From contig VZTI01003366.1 of the NCBI GenBank assembly GCA_013397865.1, positions 2,119,883 through 2,183,882 on the forward strand: a stretch of DNA of 64,000 nt, in the 5' to 3' direction. A program made the translations under genes and the position numbers. Of this stretch, positions 1-13,815 are shown piece by piece (positions within the stretch are counted from its first letter, which is position 1; each line of letters starts with the position of its first letter). The stretch is from Struthidea cinerea (taxonomy: Eukaryota > Chordata > Aves > Passeriformes > Corcoracidae). The notes below the pieces were generated by a model, which was given only the letters and a program-made list of their open reading frames with translations, made no database searches and had not been told where the DNA came from.

Positions 1-1380
1 GACATCTGTGGTGATGGAAGGCTCATTTTTAAAGCAAAGCCTTAATAATTAACATGAATGTCTTGGGAAAGGAAGTAGAATAGGTTATATTACAAATTAG
101 TCACTCACCTAAATCAAAATGTGAAATAGTCACAAAATAGCTTGATAGAAATTAGCAGTTAGAGAGCTTTCAGTTACTTTTTGAGGAAAGCAATCACTGT
201 TGATGCTATTGAAAAAGAGAACAAAATTCCCCTAGCAGCCTGACTTCTAGTCATGGAAAATGCTGGAGCAGATGCTAAGAGAAAATATTGTGCTTATGAA
301 TGGTATTGAACCATGAGCATAAACGATGTGTGCTCATGAAAATACAAAAATGAGTAGGTCTTGCTGGGCAATTAATTGTATTGCTGGTGAAATTGCTTTG
401 AATGGATCATAGTCGTGGAAGATTTCAATGTTGATTGATAAATTAATACAGCTTTCAAACAAGACACTTTACTGGGTCCCACATCCTTTTAAGGCTGGGG
501 GGAAGAGGGACAATTTTTTTTTTTTAATTGACAGTCCTCTTACAGTCCTGTCTGCTGTCATTGGGGTACTGCAATTCAGAATATTTTAACCAGATGTACT
601 ACTTTAATTGCCTCTCTCTGCTGAAGTATGCATTCCTAGGGGTCATTTATAGTGTGCCTTGGAGAACCAGAGAAATTCAGAATTTAGGAGATTGGTTGTA
701 AAAGTTTAGCCAATCATCAATCTGAGAAATTTTAATTAAGTTATGCTTTTCTATTTTGCTTATTTTGATGTGAATAGGGGCTCACCTCTGCAAATATCCC
801 ACTTTAATGGCATAAGCAGCAGTATGTGGGTAATGACACACATACCTCATACTGGTAAGATTTACTTCTCTTCTATGTAGTCTCATTTCTCCTTAGATGA
901 GAGTAGGTTTATCAAATGTAGAGGAAACATACCTCATTGAGAGGATTTTGCAAATACAGTATTGAGGGATGAGTGATGGGTCTTAGTTTCTCCTATTTTT
1001 ATATTTCACTTGTCAGCATTGAAAAATAAATTGAGTTTACAGTAGCTGCTAACCTGCCGAAAGTCCTGATTGCTTTTATTACAATACTCAAGCAAGTTTA
1101 CTTTCAAGTCACAAAAAATTGTGCTGGTAAGAGTTGTCTAAATAGAAATACAGTGTTATCTTTAGTACTTGAAACACTTCTGCTTAAGAGTAACCCTGTT
1201 GATGGCAACAGATCTGTTAATACACTTACATATTTACAGGACCAGAGTCTTCATATGAATTGGTTTAAGTCAGTGTCTTAAATCAGTTATTCAGACTGCC
1301 CTGGACTGATGGGCTGGCAAGTGTTAAGCAGCCTGCTGGTCCAAAGAGTTTGACTGTTATCCTTTAATTTGTAGTTTAGG

Positions 1381-1480
1381 TGACAGAAACAGAAAGAAAT
1401 GAAGTAATTTTTCACAATTTGTTTTGTGAACTTGGGCGCATCTGAGACTGGTATTCAGGTCTCTCTACTTCTGACACTGT
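1381..1480 (-). mobile_element. Degraded MIR-like SINE relic
   Basis: On the minus strand the segment resembles the body of tRNA-derived CORE/MIR-type SINEs. On the plus strand it shows the familiar inverted order: an acaga-aac-aga-aa-gaa-tgaagtaa block, an AACTTGGGC-like block, then TTCAGGTCTCTCT. The match is by eye and strongly diverged, so subfamily and ends are uncertain. An L3/CR1-type 3' end is the main alternative. Confidence 0.4.
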
Positions 1481-1639
1481 GATTTCAAAATTTATTTCTG
1501 CTTGTTTATGAGGACTTTTTTTTTTTTCCTGGATTGATACATAGTGGACTGTGCTACTTTAAAAAAAGCAACTGAAGCACTTGAGCCAGAAGTAAAATGT
1601 GTGTTTCTGTAGTGTTCTTGCTAGATACGCAGCACTTCA

Positions 1640-1800
1640 TATAGTTTCTTCCATTTCCAAAGCACATAGAAATGTCAAGAGCTCCTCTCAGCAAACTTGT
1701 GAGGTGGGTTAAATGAGTGTTGTCCTCATTTTACAGTCATAGAGAGACTAACCACCCATGATGTTAGTGCTGAAGGAAGGATTAGGTCTTGGAGAGTGAT
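1640..1800 (-). mobile_element. Degraded ancient SINE/L3-type relic
   Basis: The order of words is that of old amniote repeats read in reverse: CAAAGCACATAG, then AACTTGTGAGGTGGG, then CCTCATTTTACAG, followed by GAGAGACTAA. The same arrangement occurs in MIR and L3 copies as reduced-stringency versions of 'ccccattttacagatgaggaaactgag'. It lies 160 bases from the similar relic at 1381-1480, and both may come from one larger insertion. Family and limits are uncertain. Confidence 0.45.
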
Positions 1801-3659
1801 GCTTCTAGCTGTGTGAGAAGTCTCCTAAAACGTAGTTTGTTAATGTGTTAAGCATTGCAAGTCCAAACACAGCAGGTGAGTGCAGTAACCAGATATACTT
1901 GACTTTAATTTATCAGCACAATGGTGGTTATTAAAATTCATGTTCAGCTGAGATCATTGGCTAGGACACCAGGGCATAATCTTACTACTACTTTGAAAGA
2001 TTTAGGGGGATTTAAATTCAAACTGGAGAGAAGCAAAAATAACAAGTGCTCAAAGTATACTGTAAAATCCTGAGTGTGTACTTCTCTTTAGAGGCGAGAT
2101 TTTAGTCTGTTCTAGTTCTTATTTTATTTTCAAATTCCAAGGCTGGACTACCCACCATAGGTGTGAAGGTTCGTCATTCAGCCATAATACACTTTTTCTC
2201 TCCAACAAATTGTGTTTTTTGGTGTTACTAGTACCAAAGTGGATGCAGTTTGTACAAACTAAATATTGTGTCGACTCAAGAACAAGTGAGAGTAAGCTCA
2301 CCTTCAATAGAGCCATTCTGAAAATGAGAAAGCTTTTTCCAGCCTTCCAGGAGGAGTGGTAGGGGCACACATCTGATTTGGAGAGAAAGTACTGTGAGTT
2401 AAGAAAGGGATTGTGAAGTAGTTTCTGGGAGTAAGAAAGATCTCTGGACTCGCTGTTTGCAGATGTCCTGTCTGATCCTGTTGCTTAGATGTGGTTTTAA
2501 TTTCTAAACATCTCCTTTTTTGTGGGGAGGGGGAGCACTTGAATCCACTTGAATGTGGGAGTATCTTGGAACTACAAATAAGTGTCATGCCAGGCAGTGC
2601 TTTGGGTTTTGTTGCATACTTTTTCCTAGCTGTAAGTTATGCTATATATGTTTCATGCTTCTAGAGCAATTGGATGTCTTGTCTTTTCTTCAACCCAATA
2701 AAGCATGAAAACAGTAAATGGGGGGGAGATTATATTTTTCGGTTGATTTGAGGTATAATTTATGGCTCTGTGTGAGTATAATTTCCTGTTGTCCTGGTAT
2801 TAAAGCTACACCTCTTCAGGAATTTTCTGTAATCTCTTCATGTTGTCCAGTGTCTGGTCTGCCCATGTTGAGGATGGTGACTGTGAAAACACTCATAGCT
2901 TGACTACTGCTGTTTTGACACCATTTGCTTTTTATGTAGTGTCAAAAGCATTAATGGCCATTAGTCTTTGCTATTGCACCCACCACAGAGGCTGTGCTTA
3001 TCCAAGTGCATTTTTGTGGAAATAAAAAAAAATACATATATATACTGAACTGAAATGTAAAATGGTGGAAAACATAAAAATGGTGGCTTTATTAAAAAAG
3101 TGTTCTTAAAGCAGCTGATATCAGAGCAGTAAACAAGAACTAGTCTGGGGACTAAACCTACATATGCGGCTTAAAAAAATCTGCATTGTTTAAAATGCTC
3201 CAGAATTTAGCTTTAGGTTAGCTAGGTCCCAGTGTAAAAGGAGGTCTCTCTTTATGTCTATTCTCTCCTAGCCCCGAATACACATGCCAAAAGATGGATT
3301 CCAGCTTATATCTTCTGGATACCAAGCATGGCTAAAGCAGGTTGGACTGTATTATTGTTATTCATCTCATGTTAGGGACCGTGTTGGACACCTGTGCTTG
3401 TCTCATTAGTGAAGTACATAAATGAGGGTGTAATGAAGTTACGGTGCCATGTTAGCTGATACCCCTCATAGCCATCACTGTTTTGTGTTTATGCATGCTG
3501 TGTTTGTATAACATTTTCTCACCAGTCTGATGAATGTGCACTTCCTGTAAATAAAAGTTCAAAATGCAGTCACCTGGAAGCAAAGAGGGTCAGAGTCTGA
3601 AAACAAATCTACAACAACAGCTTGAATTACAGAATTAAAATGGGCCTTCAAACACAAAG

Positions 3660-3790
3660 CTGCATGGTGGTGGTGCTGGTAATAATGGGGAGGCCACTGG
3701 GTTAAAACTCAGGAGAATTGTATCTAGCATCTAATTCAGATCTGCCTGGGTGAATCAAGTATGGACACTTACTCACATCACATAACAATT
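3660..3790 (+). mobile_element. Possible MIR-like SINE relic
   Basis: The segment around CCACTGGGTTAAAACTCAGG followed by AGAATTGTATCTAG resembles the tRNA-derived head of MIR/AmnSINE-like elements (ggactcaggagacctgggttctag). It is too diverged to set its ends. This could be chance similarity. Confidence 0.3.
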
Positions 3791-4083
3791 GTGCAGTTTG
3801 ACACAGTCTGACACTGTGGGGAGTCCCCACTTGGAAGTGGCCTAGTGCTATATTACTCTGGCTATTATTAAAGGCCAGGCTTTAGATGTCTCAGCAGTCT
3901 GCCGCTAGCAATTGCTGTCAGCTTTTCACTTTCGTGAGTGAAAAATCCCCCTTCAGAAAGAATAGCTTAATTTACAATTGGCCTGTACAGATCTCTTCTC
4001 TGATGAACATACATATATGATGAATCCTGTGTCCTTGAGAATAAATGGCTTAAACTTGCTGTTTTTGTAGAAAGCCAGAATGT

Positions 4084-4153
4084 GTTGTTATGGCAACAAA
4101 AACTGGAAATATGAAAACAGCACAGATAAGCTGCATCCTGTTGTCATGGCAAC
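4084..4153 (+). promoter_or_regulatory. Tandem RFX X-box-like pair
   Basis: Two near-palindromic 14-mers, GTTGTTATGGCAAC at 4084-4097 and GTTGTCATGGCAAC at 4140-4153, start 56 bases apart and differ at one position. Both keep the right half-site RGYAAC perfectly and most of the left GTTRCC half, which is the X-box pattern bound by RFX winged-helix factors. The flanks also resemble each other (both continue into an A-rich GAAAT...AAAAC string), so the pair may come from a local duplication. Function is inferred from motif only. Confidence 0.45.
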
Positions 4154-4343
4154 TGCAGTTGTGAAATGACAAAACATGGTGGTGAAGGGATCTTCAAGGT
4201 GGTACCGTGAGCCCAACAGAAACAAAGAGCCAAGTCACTTGAGCAGAGTGTGAGAATGAAAACCTGCAGCAGCAAATCCCCTTAAAATACGAGAGCTTCA
4301 TTGAAGGTGCTAACAGGATGGTTTTGATTGTCTCCAGTCTTGT

Positions 4344-4411
4344 GTCAGTATCTTACAAGCAGTAAGTAACTTGCTTGTGCAAGTTGCTTACTGCTGTCAA
4401 CTTATATTGAC
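4344..4411 (+). other. Pre-miRNA-sized hairpin (68 nt)
   Basis: The left arm AGCAGTAAGTAACTTGC (4358-4374) and right arm GCAAGTTGCTTACTGCT (4379-4395) pair over 17 positions with a single G:U wobble and a 4-base loop (TTGT). Below a small asymmetric internal loop the stem resumes for 8 pairs, 4344-4351 with 4404-4411, with one wobble. The total, about 25 pairs in 68 bases, is in the size range of short microRNA precursors. It is intronic and in the sense orientation of BTRC. The loop is short for an animal microRNA. A decayed inverted-repeat transposon end or chance are alternatives. Confidence 0.4.
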
Positions 4412-6746
4412 TTCTGTGAAACTGAGCAGATCTTGAACACCTATTAGAAAATGGGCATCGAGTCTAATATTATATTTGCAAACCATTTCTTTGAATGAGT
4501 GATGTGCTGCAAAGGTGAAGTGTGCTTTGGAGCTTCTTTCTGAGAGACCATTTCTCTACTCAAGTCCGCACTAGTGAAGGTCAGTTGGGACACTGAAGCT
4601 TATGTTTTCTTGATTTAAACTTTGCTGAGCCAGAGGCAAGGTGTCTCAGAGGAATCTCAACTCTGCCATTATTGTCTCACAGAGCTCAAGTTTGTTGACC
4701 TGTGGGGCATGGCATCAGTTTCTGTTCTTATGTGGGTTGGGAGAACAATAGGAAGAGGATTGTGTGGCTGTTCTGTTTTCCTTTTACTTCTGAGGCAAAC
4801 AGACCAGCCTTATATTACCAGTGCTCTGATGCAGATGGGATATATGCTTTTTGGACTCTGAAAAATACCAAGGAGGTAAAAAACCTAAAATGCACAGTAA
4901 AATTTCCAAGGAGGCTTTACATTAGGCAACCTCAAATAATAGAAGAACTTGCACTTTTTAAAAAAGATATTTTTTGTAAGCATGCTTTCCTTTTGATTTT
5001 TAGTTTATTGATATTCGTTCTATCTCAATCTTCTCACTCCTTGACCCAAGGAACAGTTATAAACCTGTGCTTGTCATCAGCAGACACTGTCGTGGAAATA
5101 GCTTTGCTATTCCAATTTTGTGCTGTGATTTCACCACAGGAAGTGTAAGGGTAAGGCAGTTGATACAAGGGCTGGGAAGAGCTTTCATTAGAAGCAGAGA
5201 GGTTACATTTTTTTGAGGTGAGATTGATTTGGTATAGGATATCTATCAAAGGTACTACCTGTAGAATTTCTTAAAACTATGTATTGAAAAGAAAGCCACT
5301 TTTGATGTATGTAAAAGTATAGTCTACATATGCATCCAGATGGGATGGGGGTTGTGCATCAGGTTTATTCGCCTGTTGTCTGTATTTTTAAAAGGATCCT
5401 AACTTAATGGTTTTTTTCCTCAGCGTGGCTGGGTATTGATCTGCTGCCAGACTTATACAGAATGTGAGAAGTATCCCAGTAACACATTGTATTAATGTGG
5501 ACTAAAAGCAGTTTACATTACAGATGAGGTGGAGGAAGATGGAGTTCTGCAAGACTGGACACATACCATAAATATCCATAAAACTGACAATTTTATCTAA
5601 AACCAGTGCTGGCTGGATTTGCATATTTTCAGCCTGCTTAGAAAGGAGATAATAGTTGAACACTACCTGAGCATGGGTCGCCCACACTGATGCCATTACC
5701 CTCTGCCCTTTAATGGCAGGTTTTATATTTAATGCTGCTGTGCTGCGATGGAGAGCTAAATTGTGTTCTTACGTGGGCTAGAGGAAATACAATACCAATG
5801 GCCAGAAATACATGTTGCTTTGAGACTACCATTTGAAGTTGCCTGCACTGTTCCCTTTACTCTAGCTGTTTCCTGTTTATCTTCTACAAGAAGGCAAACA
5901 CCTGCAGTTGGTTTATTCAGCCTTGACCTTCATTTAAGCTTTTGACTTGCTAGCAGTCTGTAACATCCCATCACCTAGATGTTGACCCTTTGGAGACAAG
6001 CCACAATTGACTTCTGAAGGGAGAAAGGGAGGGAATGTTTGTGTATAAATACAGACAATAGACATGACATTCTAATTCCTGTATTATATGGACACTTTCT
6101 ATAATTTAAGACAAACTATGAAATTGGGCAAGTTAAGCTAGTTAGCTGAAACACTTAGAAAACGTTATTTTGATTACATAAATGGGGAAGTAGAAGTATC
6201 ATTTTAGGTGGCTTCCGAAACATGGTAATTCAGAATTAAAGATAATCCTTCCCTTTTTCATAGCATTGTGAGCAAGTATGCATCACATAGGATATGTAAT
6301 ATAATGCAGTCATCTAGCCTTTCTGCCTCCCACTGTCTTTTTGTAGTAGAATTTTTAAAGCCAAGTTATAAACCTGTAAATGTGTTTTATGCTGGAAATT
6401 CTTGGTGGTACCTTAACTAGATTGGTACCAGCAAAGGCCAGTATAATCAAAACAAGGCACTTCAGATATTAATGGTCTGCACTTCAGTCAAGTCAGCTGG
6501 AAAGGAGAGTGTAAAAACCAGGACTGTGGTAAAAACGGGATTCTTCTGCTAGAATTGCACTTTCGTGAGAGAAAAATGCAATGATTCTGGAAATATTTTG
6601 GTTTTGTAATTTTGTCATATAGCATCTTTTCCTTAACTTCTAAAACATCTATTTTCAGTGGATCCATATGCTTTTTAAAATTCAGATACTAACTCCTTGG
6701 GTGGAAAGTCGAAATAAGATTTCTTTCTGCAGTTCATTTATTAATA

Positions 6747-6880
6747 CTTGGCACTCATATAGTACTTCATGTTCTCAAAGTGCTATGCAGACATATCAGT
6801 TATCCTTGAAACACTTTTGTGTGGTAGGTGCATAACAATAACTCTGAGAGATTTTATGGAATTAAATAAAGCTAGAGATG
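6747..6880 (-). mobile_element. Degraded MIR/L3-type relic
   Basis: GGCACTCATATAGTACTTCA, then CTCAAAGTGCTATGCAGACA, then GTGTGGTAGGTGCATAA follow in the order seen in inverted MIR/L3 3' regions (tagcgcttt... caaagcgctttacaaac... gtgaggtaggt). Homology is recognisable by eye but old. The orientation is inferred from that order. Confidence 0.5.
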
Positions 6881-9800
6881 AGGGAAAAATCTAATGAAAC
6901 TTCCGTTTCATCTCTCCACCAGTGTAGGTTTTTTCTCTGCAGTTTGTGTCATGAAAACAGAAGTTCTAGAAATATTCCAAGACGAAGAGGTTTCAACACA
7001 TTCCTTAGGATGCTGTGTTACTCTGCCCAAACTCATGTGTAATGCCTGTGTCAAAGAATTATATAATAAGATTTTAAACTGTTTGGAATTGATCAGGTTT
7101 TAGACACAGAATTATTGACTCATTAAGTTTGGAAGATACTTCTAAGATCTTCAGATATAATGGAGCTTAGTAGCAACTGTGTTTTCTTGCTTACCAAAGA
7201 GCCAAGCGCACTTGCTTTTGTAAGTTCTCCATTTTAAGCCTTCACATAGTTTCGTGCTTTAGACCTTGGTGAGCTTGCTCTTAGTAAGTTTGTGTAGGGC
7301 TTGTTTTTAGCACTGCCGTCTTTGGTGTTGTTTAAAGAAGCACACACAAGTCTCTGCAAGTTTTACTCCTTAAGGAAAGGTATGGCACCTGAATCTTAAA
7401 GCTCTGCAGCTGCCCTGGTTTAGATTTATCAGCTTCATGCATTAAAGAGCTATAATTATGAAAACATTAGTATTGTCTAGTTCAGATGTGATCCATACAA
7501 GTTCCCTCAAGCCCTTGGCAAATGAGGATCTTGTACACCTTATAGATGGAAGTTGGCCCCTTGCTGGGGCATGTAATTTCTGTTGACTTGGAATCACAGA
7601 GGTTGAACTCCAGTAACCACTCTTTGGGGAAAACATTTCTTCACAAACATTTACCTAAAAGCTGTGATTTGATACTCCCAGATCCCACTCAGGTAAATTA
7701 TAATTTGGATAATCTGAATACGTAAATCCTTTTCCATGTGTCTGATATTTAAAAGTAGTTAGTGAACTGGAATATCTTGTAAAAAGTTACTGTTGGCTAG
7801 GGAGTTACCAGAAGATTAGAGAAGAGTTTGCATAATACGTACGTTAAGGAAAATTTACTGAGCAATTACACGCAAAGTGGGAGGCTGAAGGAAAAGAAAC
7901 CCTTTGCAGCAGTTGGAGCTCTGTGTGCACAGCAAAGCTGGCAGAATGTAGTAACACCCTGAGGGTGAAGGGGAAAACTGCTGCACTGAAGTCAGTGATC
8001 TGTACCAGGGTAAGAAGTCCAGTATTACCTATGTTTGGAATCTAGGAAGAGTGTTATAATTGAATTCTAGTAGCATGTTTCAGCTTCTGATTTGTGAGAC
8101 CTAATATTTTGGAAGTCAGACCCTCGTTGTCCCAGAAACATATGCTCAGCTTTCCCAAAGTGAAATGTTGGTTTGCTTGATTTGCAGTTCATGAAAAATG
8201 GTCCATGGGTCTTTAATGAGATAGCTCAGCTTTTGTTATGGTGAAACAGGAGCACAAACCACTTTGAATCATCCCCTCACACGCTTGTGGAAATGTGACC
8301 AAGGTGTCTGAACATAATAGAAGGTGAGGAATTGTGCAAAGCACTGGTTGTGACAGCAACTGCATCTGGCCCTTCACGATTCTGGTGCAGTATGTGCAGC
8401 TAGAAGAGCTGACAGTTGGTGGGCTAGTTGAGCTCTGCGAGGTCCTTCTCATGGTCACACTCCAGGGATTACCACAGTTGCCTCTTTATTTTTATAAATT
8501 AATTTTCTTACTGTGGGAAGGCTTTCAAGAAAAATTGCCAGTGACAAAGTCGGAATTATCTGGTTATAGGTGAGGAAAACTGGTCTGAGGTGCAAATTTT
8601 AGCTGTATGGCTTTGACTATTGTTTTTTTGTCTTAATTAAGACTTACAGCTTTTAATGTTTTTCTTATTTTCAAATGAAAACAGGCAAAAAACTTTTGGA
8701 GAAAGTTATAAAAGTATTAATTTGCTCTGAGACATGCTAGTCTCTTTGGTAAGTTCATAATTGGGCAGAATTTTTTTTTTGAAATGCATATTCTTGTCTC
8801 TCAGGTATATAACTACTTCATAACTGGTAAATCTGTATTCATATGTTAGGGTTTTTAAAGGCATATTATTTACACAATTCACTTGAATGGCTCCTTTGAA
8901 AGCTGTGTGGCTCTCTCTTGTAATTACGTATTTAGTATGCCTTGTATCCATTGTTGGGATAGGGGGAAAAGGAAGAAAATAAGTCGCACAAAATCTACTA
9001 AAATAAATAATAAAAGAATATTCTCATTCAATTTTGGCAGCATTTTCAGAAGTTATATTATATACTATTTTTTCAGATAAGAAGAGCTACCAATGCTAAA
9101 AAATGAAGTATGTATGGCAGGTTTTTTAATTGTGAAAGTATACAAGATGCACTGGGAGTATTTTTTTTTAATACTTATATATATTTAATCAGAAAACATC
9201 TCTCAGAACAGCAGAGGGAAAAATAAGAGATACCTTTTCATTTTTATGTGTATGTGAGAGGTTAAAAGAATGAAAAGTGGACTAGAAAAAGGATCCAAAA
9301 TCACTTTTTAGCCAGAAGTAAATTTCTGGAATTGTTATTAAGTTTCATGAGAACAACATTTGTAATGTAAATAGCAGCTGCCTTATCTGATATGTTTCAT
9401 GCAATGTGTTGCATTCTGTGGTGACAGGAATAGTGCAGACTGGACACAATGTGAAAGTGATGTATGTTATATTTTTGGCATTGGCTTAGTTAAGTATGTG
9501 GCCAAAAAAAGTATAAAAGGAACTGAGTGAGATGGAAAGGTATTGAGGTTTGTTCTCCCATTTTTTGTGGTATATGCTAAAAATAATTCTGAATATTTGG
9601 AATCCCAGTAAGATCTGAGCATGTGTTTGATAAAGGATTAAAATTCCTAAGGCACATTTCCTGAGAATTAGATTTTATAGAGCATGCAGGAAACAGTAGT
9701 GTGAAAGAGACTTTCAGGGACAATTGTTCTTGCCAGCCATCCCATACTCGCTTTCTGAAGTGATGAAAAAAAGAGGTGGGGAAAGACCTGTCTCCTCATA

Positions 9801-12800
9801 TCAAGCTCACATCTGGTTTATATACTTTTAATACCCTTCAGAGCATCCCTTATGTTTTATCTGCTCCAGTTTGGGTGGTAGAATTTCTAGGACCTCTTTT
9901 CCCCTCTTGTCTTGGTTTTTGTAATAGTTAGAAATTGTTATTGGTTTGTCTTTAGAGTTCACCTGCGTAAGGCACTGGATGCTGTACTAGAAGGGAAGTA
10001 ATTCTGAGCTGGGGAAGGACTGAAATAGATGTGGTTAGCATCTGAAATTAATCTTATGTACAGTAGACCAAACTAGACCAAATACCAGTCCCTACGGAAA
10101 AAATTGGGTTTCCTCTTTGGCTTTGTCACTAACATACAAAAGTATGTCAGGCTGCCTGTAAATCAAAGGTGTGTTAAGTGCACATGTTATCAAAAAGTTC
10201 AGTACAGGGCTCATGCAGGGGTAGTAGGTAATACCTCACTATGTTAAAATGTGCCACAATTAAAGACAGTCGTTCTGTACTGCTGTCTAATTAATTTCTC
10301 TGAAGTGATTATGAAGAAAATGTTTTACAGTGAGCTCAGTATAGTCAGTGTATGCTTTCATACATGTGCCCTATAGTTGTGAACTGTAGTAGTCCAAGAA
10401 CTTTTTTTTCCCTACGTAGAGCCACTTAGTTTTACAGGACAAGGTGATATATTTCTGACCTGTAACACAATTTACTAAAACTGTGTTAGTTACCCCTAGT
10501 ATATTGTATTTGCTGAAAGTCTGGAAGAGAACAAATTTGATAAGAAAAACCCAGTCTGAAATGGTAATGTATAATCTTGTAATGCAATAGCAAATAAAGT
10601 AAATAACCAATTTTTAGCACTGGCAAAAATTTAGCCATTGACTGTGTATTGAAATTTGTCTTTAGGACATCAGATAATTGGAAGAGAGGGTAGACTATTA
10701 GAGGCAGAACATCTAATGTAGTCAAAAAATGTTCTTGCAATATAGTTACAAGAATAGTTGAATAGGTTAACATACATCTTTCCTTCAGCTCCTAGTTACT
10801 GTCCACTCAGCTCAGGCAGTGGCTGTGAATGCTTCTAGCCTATTTTAATTCAAAAAAAGGCAAATCCATTTTAATCACCAGTGGAGCAGCTGGAACCAGC
10901 CTCTGTCGGAAGGAGGATGCTGGTCTTGTTTGAAACTGTACTCCCTGTATTTATTTAGTGGGAAAATACATTTCAGAGTTCAGGGAGTGGGATTTTAAAA
11001 TCAATTGGAAAGAGAAATTGGGTTTTTCATCAAATAGTTCCCTATTTTATGCCACTCAATGTGTATTAAAGATGCTTAGCTTTTCTAAATAAAAAGCTTT
11101 GCATCTCTGGGTCTGAAAGTTGTGCAGACATCCGAAGTATTAATGCAACTGGGAGTTAGGAAAGTGAAGAGATTGCTGCATCCTGGCCCAGTACTTAGCA
11201 AGCAATACCAGCATTCCCATTTGGCTCTAGTCCAAGTGCTGTGCTTCTGTATCTTTGTTTTGATGAATCGATGTAGATTGACTTGGGTTCAGGAGAGGAT
11301 TTTGTCAGTCAGCTTTCAAGTCATGAACATTGAGGCCAGTCCCTCGTTTGTGGAGCTGACAGTACAAAAGTGAGTGTTTGACATGTGGCTTGCTCAGTGC
11401 GTGGGGATGGAGGCTGTTGAGATTTTTCAGAGACCAGGCTCTAAATGAAGTTGTTCTGTTGGGTCACTCATCTGATTTATACACAAGCTGTTTCTATTGA
11501 AGCACCTGGGGCCTTTTGTTCAGGCTTGTGAATAAGCCTCTTTCAGTCACCAACAGTAATTTAGCGTCTCTGCTTCCTTCAATAGGTAAAAAGGCAAGTA
11601 CAGGAATGACATTTCCTTCCACACTGTGCAACTCCACACTTACATTTTTAAGATAGGTAACAGAACTGTATCACTAATGTAGATTCTCTTATATACTGGA
11701 ACGAATTCAGAAATCATCTAAGGTGTTGGTAATTTTTTACTTCATACTTCCTAATTCTGGAACAATACTAAGTGGCAGGAGTGCATGGGTGAGGAATGAT
11801 ATCTTCTGTTGGACACAGAGCTCTGCAGAATAGCCCTTCAATGTTTTCCTTTGTTATTGTGGCAATTTTAGAGGAAGACATTTCATTGCCTTGTAAGTTC
11901 CCTGGCACAGTAGAGTGCCCTACCTGCAGATTGTAATGACTCTGATGTGAGCTGTAATCTCACGTAAACTTTGAGTCAATTTAAGATTGCCTTTCCACTG
12001 ACAAAGTGCTCCTCATTTTTCCTGCCTCTGTACCTTTCCATGCTTCAGTCAGTACAAATATTTAAAGTAACTTCTTTTTTTTTCTTGTTAGTCAGTTTTA
12101 ATGGCAATCAGTTCTTTGCGTTCATTACCACAGCATGAAAACTTGAGCCAGCCCAAAGGATGGGAAAGCTTGAGAATGTGGAATAAATGATAGCTGCAAG
12201 TCTTGAATAACTCTGTATGAAAAAAAAGTAAAATCATCCTGTATTTATTTTGTAGTATGTTATGAATCCTGGGATGGGTAATGGTAAGTAGCTGGTGCTT
12301 ACCTAGTGAATTTGCTCTGCATCATCAGAGGCACCACGTAGTGAATCTCCTGTTACTGTGGCATTCTTGGAGAATAATAAACAGCTTTGATTTAAGTAAA
12401 TTAAACTGGTGAAATGCTTAACCGTGGATGTCCATTTTGTATATGAATCTTTTCTTTTTTTGAAGTGATTGTCACAACAGCTTTCAGTATCTGTAGTGAT
12501 ACGTATTACATTGCAAAGAAAAGATTGCTAGCATTTGGAAGGTTTTTTGTACGTGGGAGTGTTTGGGAGGTTAGAATGGCAGACAAGGAAGTATGGCTCA
12601 CTTTTGTAGCTTTTTACAATACTATGGCTGTAGTTTTTTTGGCTTCAGGAGGGGCATTACATACAAATTCATGTAATATTGTAATACTATGAAGTACTCA
12701 AATTCTTGAGTTGCAGTATCTTTGTAAAGTGAAGAGTTGTTTGGTTGTTTTTTTAAAATGAAAATGCGGCAAGGAATTTATTTTAAGGTATCATAAACTT

Positions 12801-13815
12801 CTGTTGAGAACATTTCTATAGGTTATATTCCCCAGCAGTCTTTTAATACTATTTCTGGACCAGCAGTGTAAATTGCAACAAAGTACAGCAAAGAATGTGG
12901 TGACAGACAGGGTTAATCCCTATGTCTATCTGCACAGGACCAGATTATGGATGTTGGTGATCACCTTTCTGCTCATTCAAAGATGGGTTATGTTGCTCTT
13001 ACATACTCATTTAGTGCAAGATTGTGCAAGGTTTTCTAGCCCTCTCAAGAGCAGGAAGAAACGGTGGCTCAGAAGGCAGCTGTCATTTCATACCCATTCC
13101 AGCTGCCCTTTCCACTCAAATTTCCTCCTATCCCCTCCCCCTCTATTTAAGAAAAAAAAGCTGGGGCAGGATTGCAAAAAAGAAGAGTATGAGGGTTTAA
13201 AATCTCTAGCAGCTAATCTATCACATCCTTCAGTTTTCATGGCTATGTGCCAATTTAAAATACACTTGTTTTTTCCTGCCTTGCCAGTAATTAGACAAAT
13301 GCAGTAGTGCTTATGGCCTCAAAAACTCTGTGTCTGGTAAAAGCAATTGCTATCATAATGCATCCCTAAATTTAATAGTAGTGGTGTAAAATGAATAAGC
13401 AGCTCTCTATTTCAAGGGGTAATGGCTTTAACTATCAAAATGGCTAGTGTTTTCCTTGATTGGCTGCTTTGGCTCCTTTTTTGTATTTGTTTGTAGTAGC
13501 TGAATCAATTTATTAAAACAATTGTATTTTATTTAACAAACAACAAGACAAGCAGAAACATGAGACTCCTATAAAGTGTCACCAACTTCCTATTCACTTT
13601 GGATGATAGGTTTTTCCTTTTATCCCCTTTACAGACAAAACACAAACCTTTCCCTGGGAGTATTACACTTAAAGTTGTCATTTACTTTTCTGCTTTCCTT
13701 GCAAAATTGCTTGCCTTGTGTTCTGCCTGGAGTGTTGCTGTGGATGGAGAAGAGGTCTGATAAATTGGAAAGAAACTTTTTATTACTGGGAAAACTCAAC
13801 ACAATGGTGTAGAAA

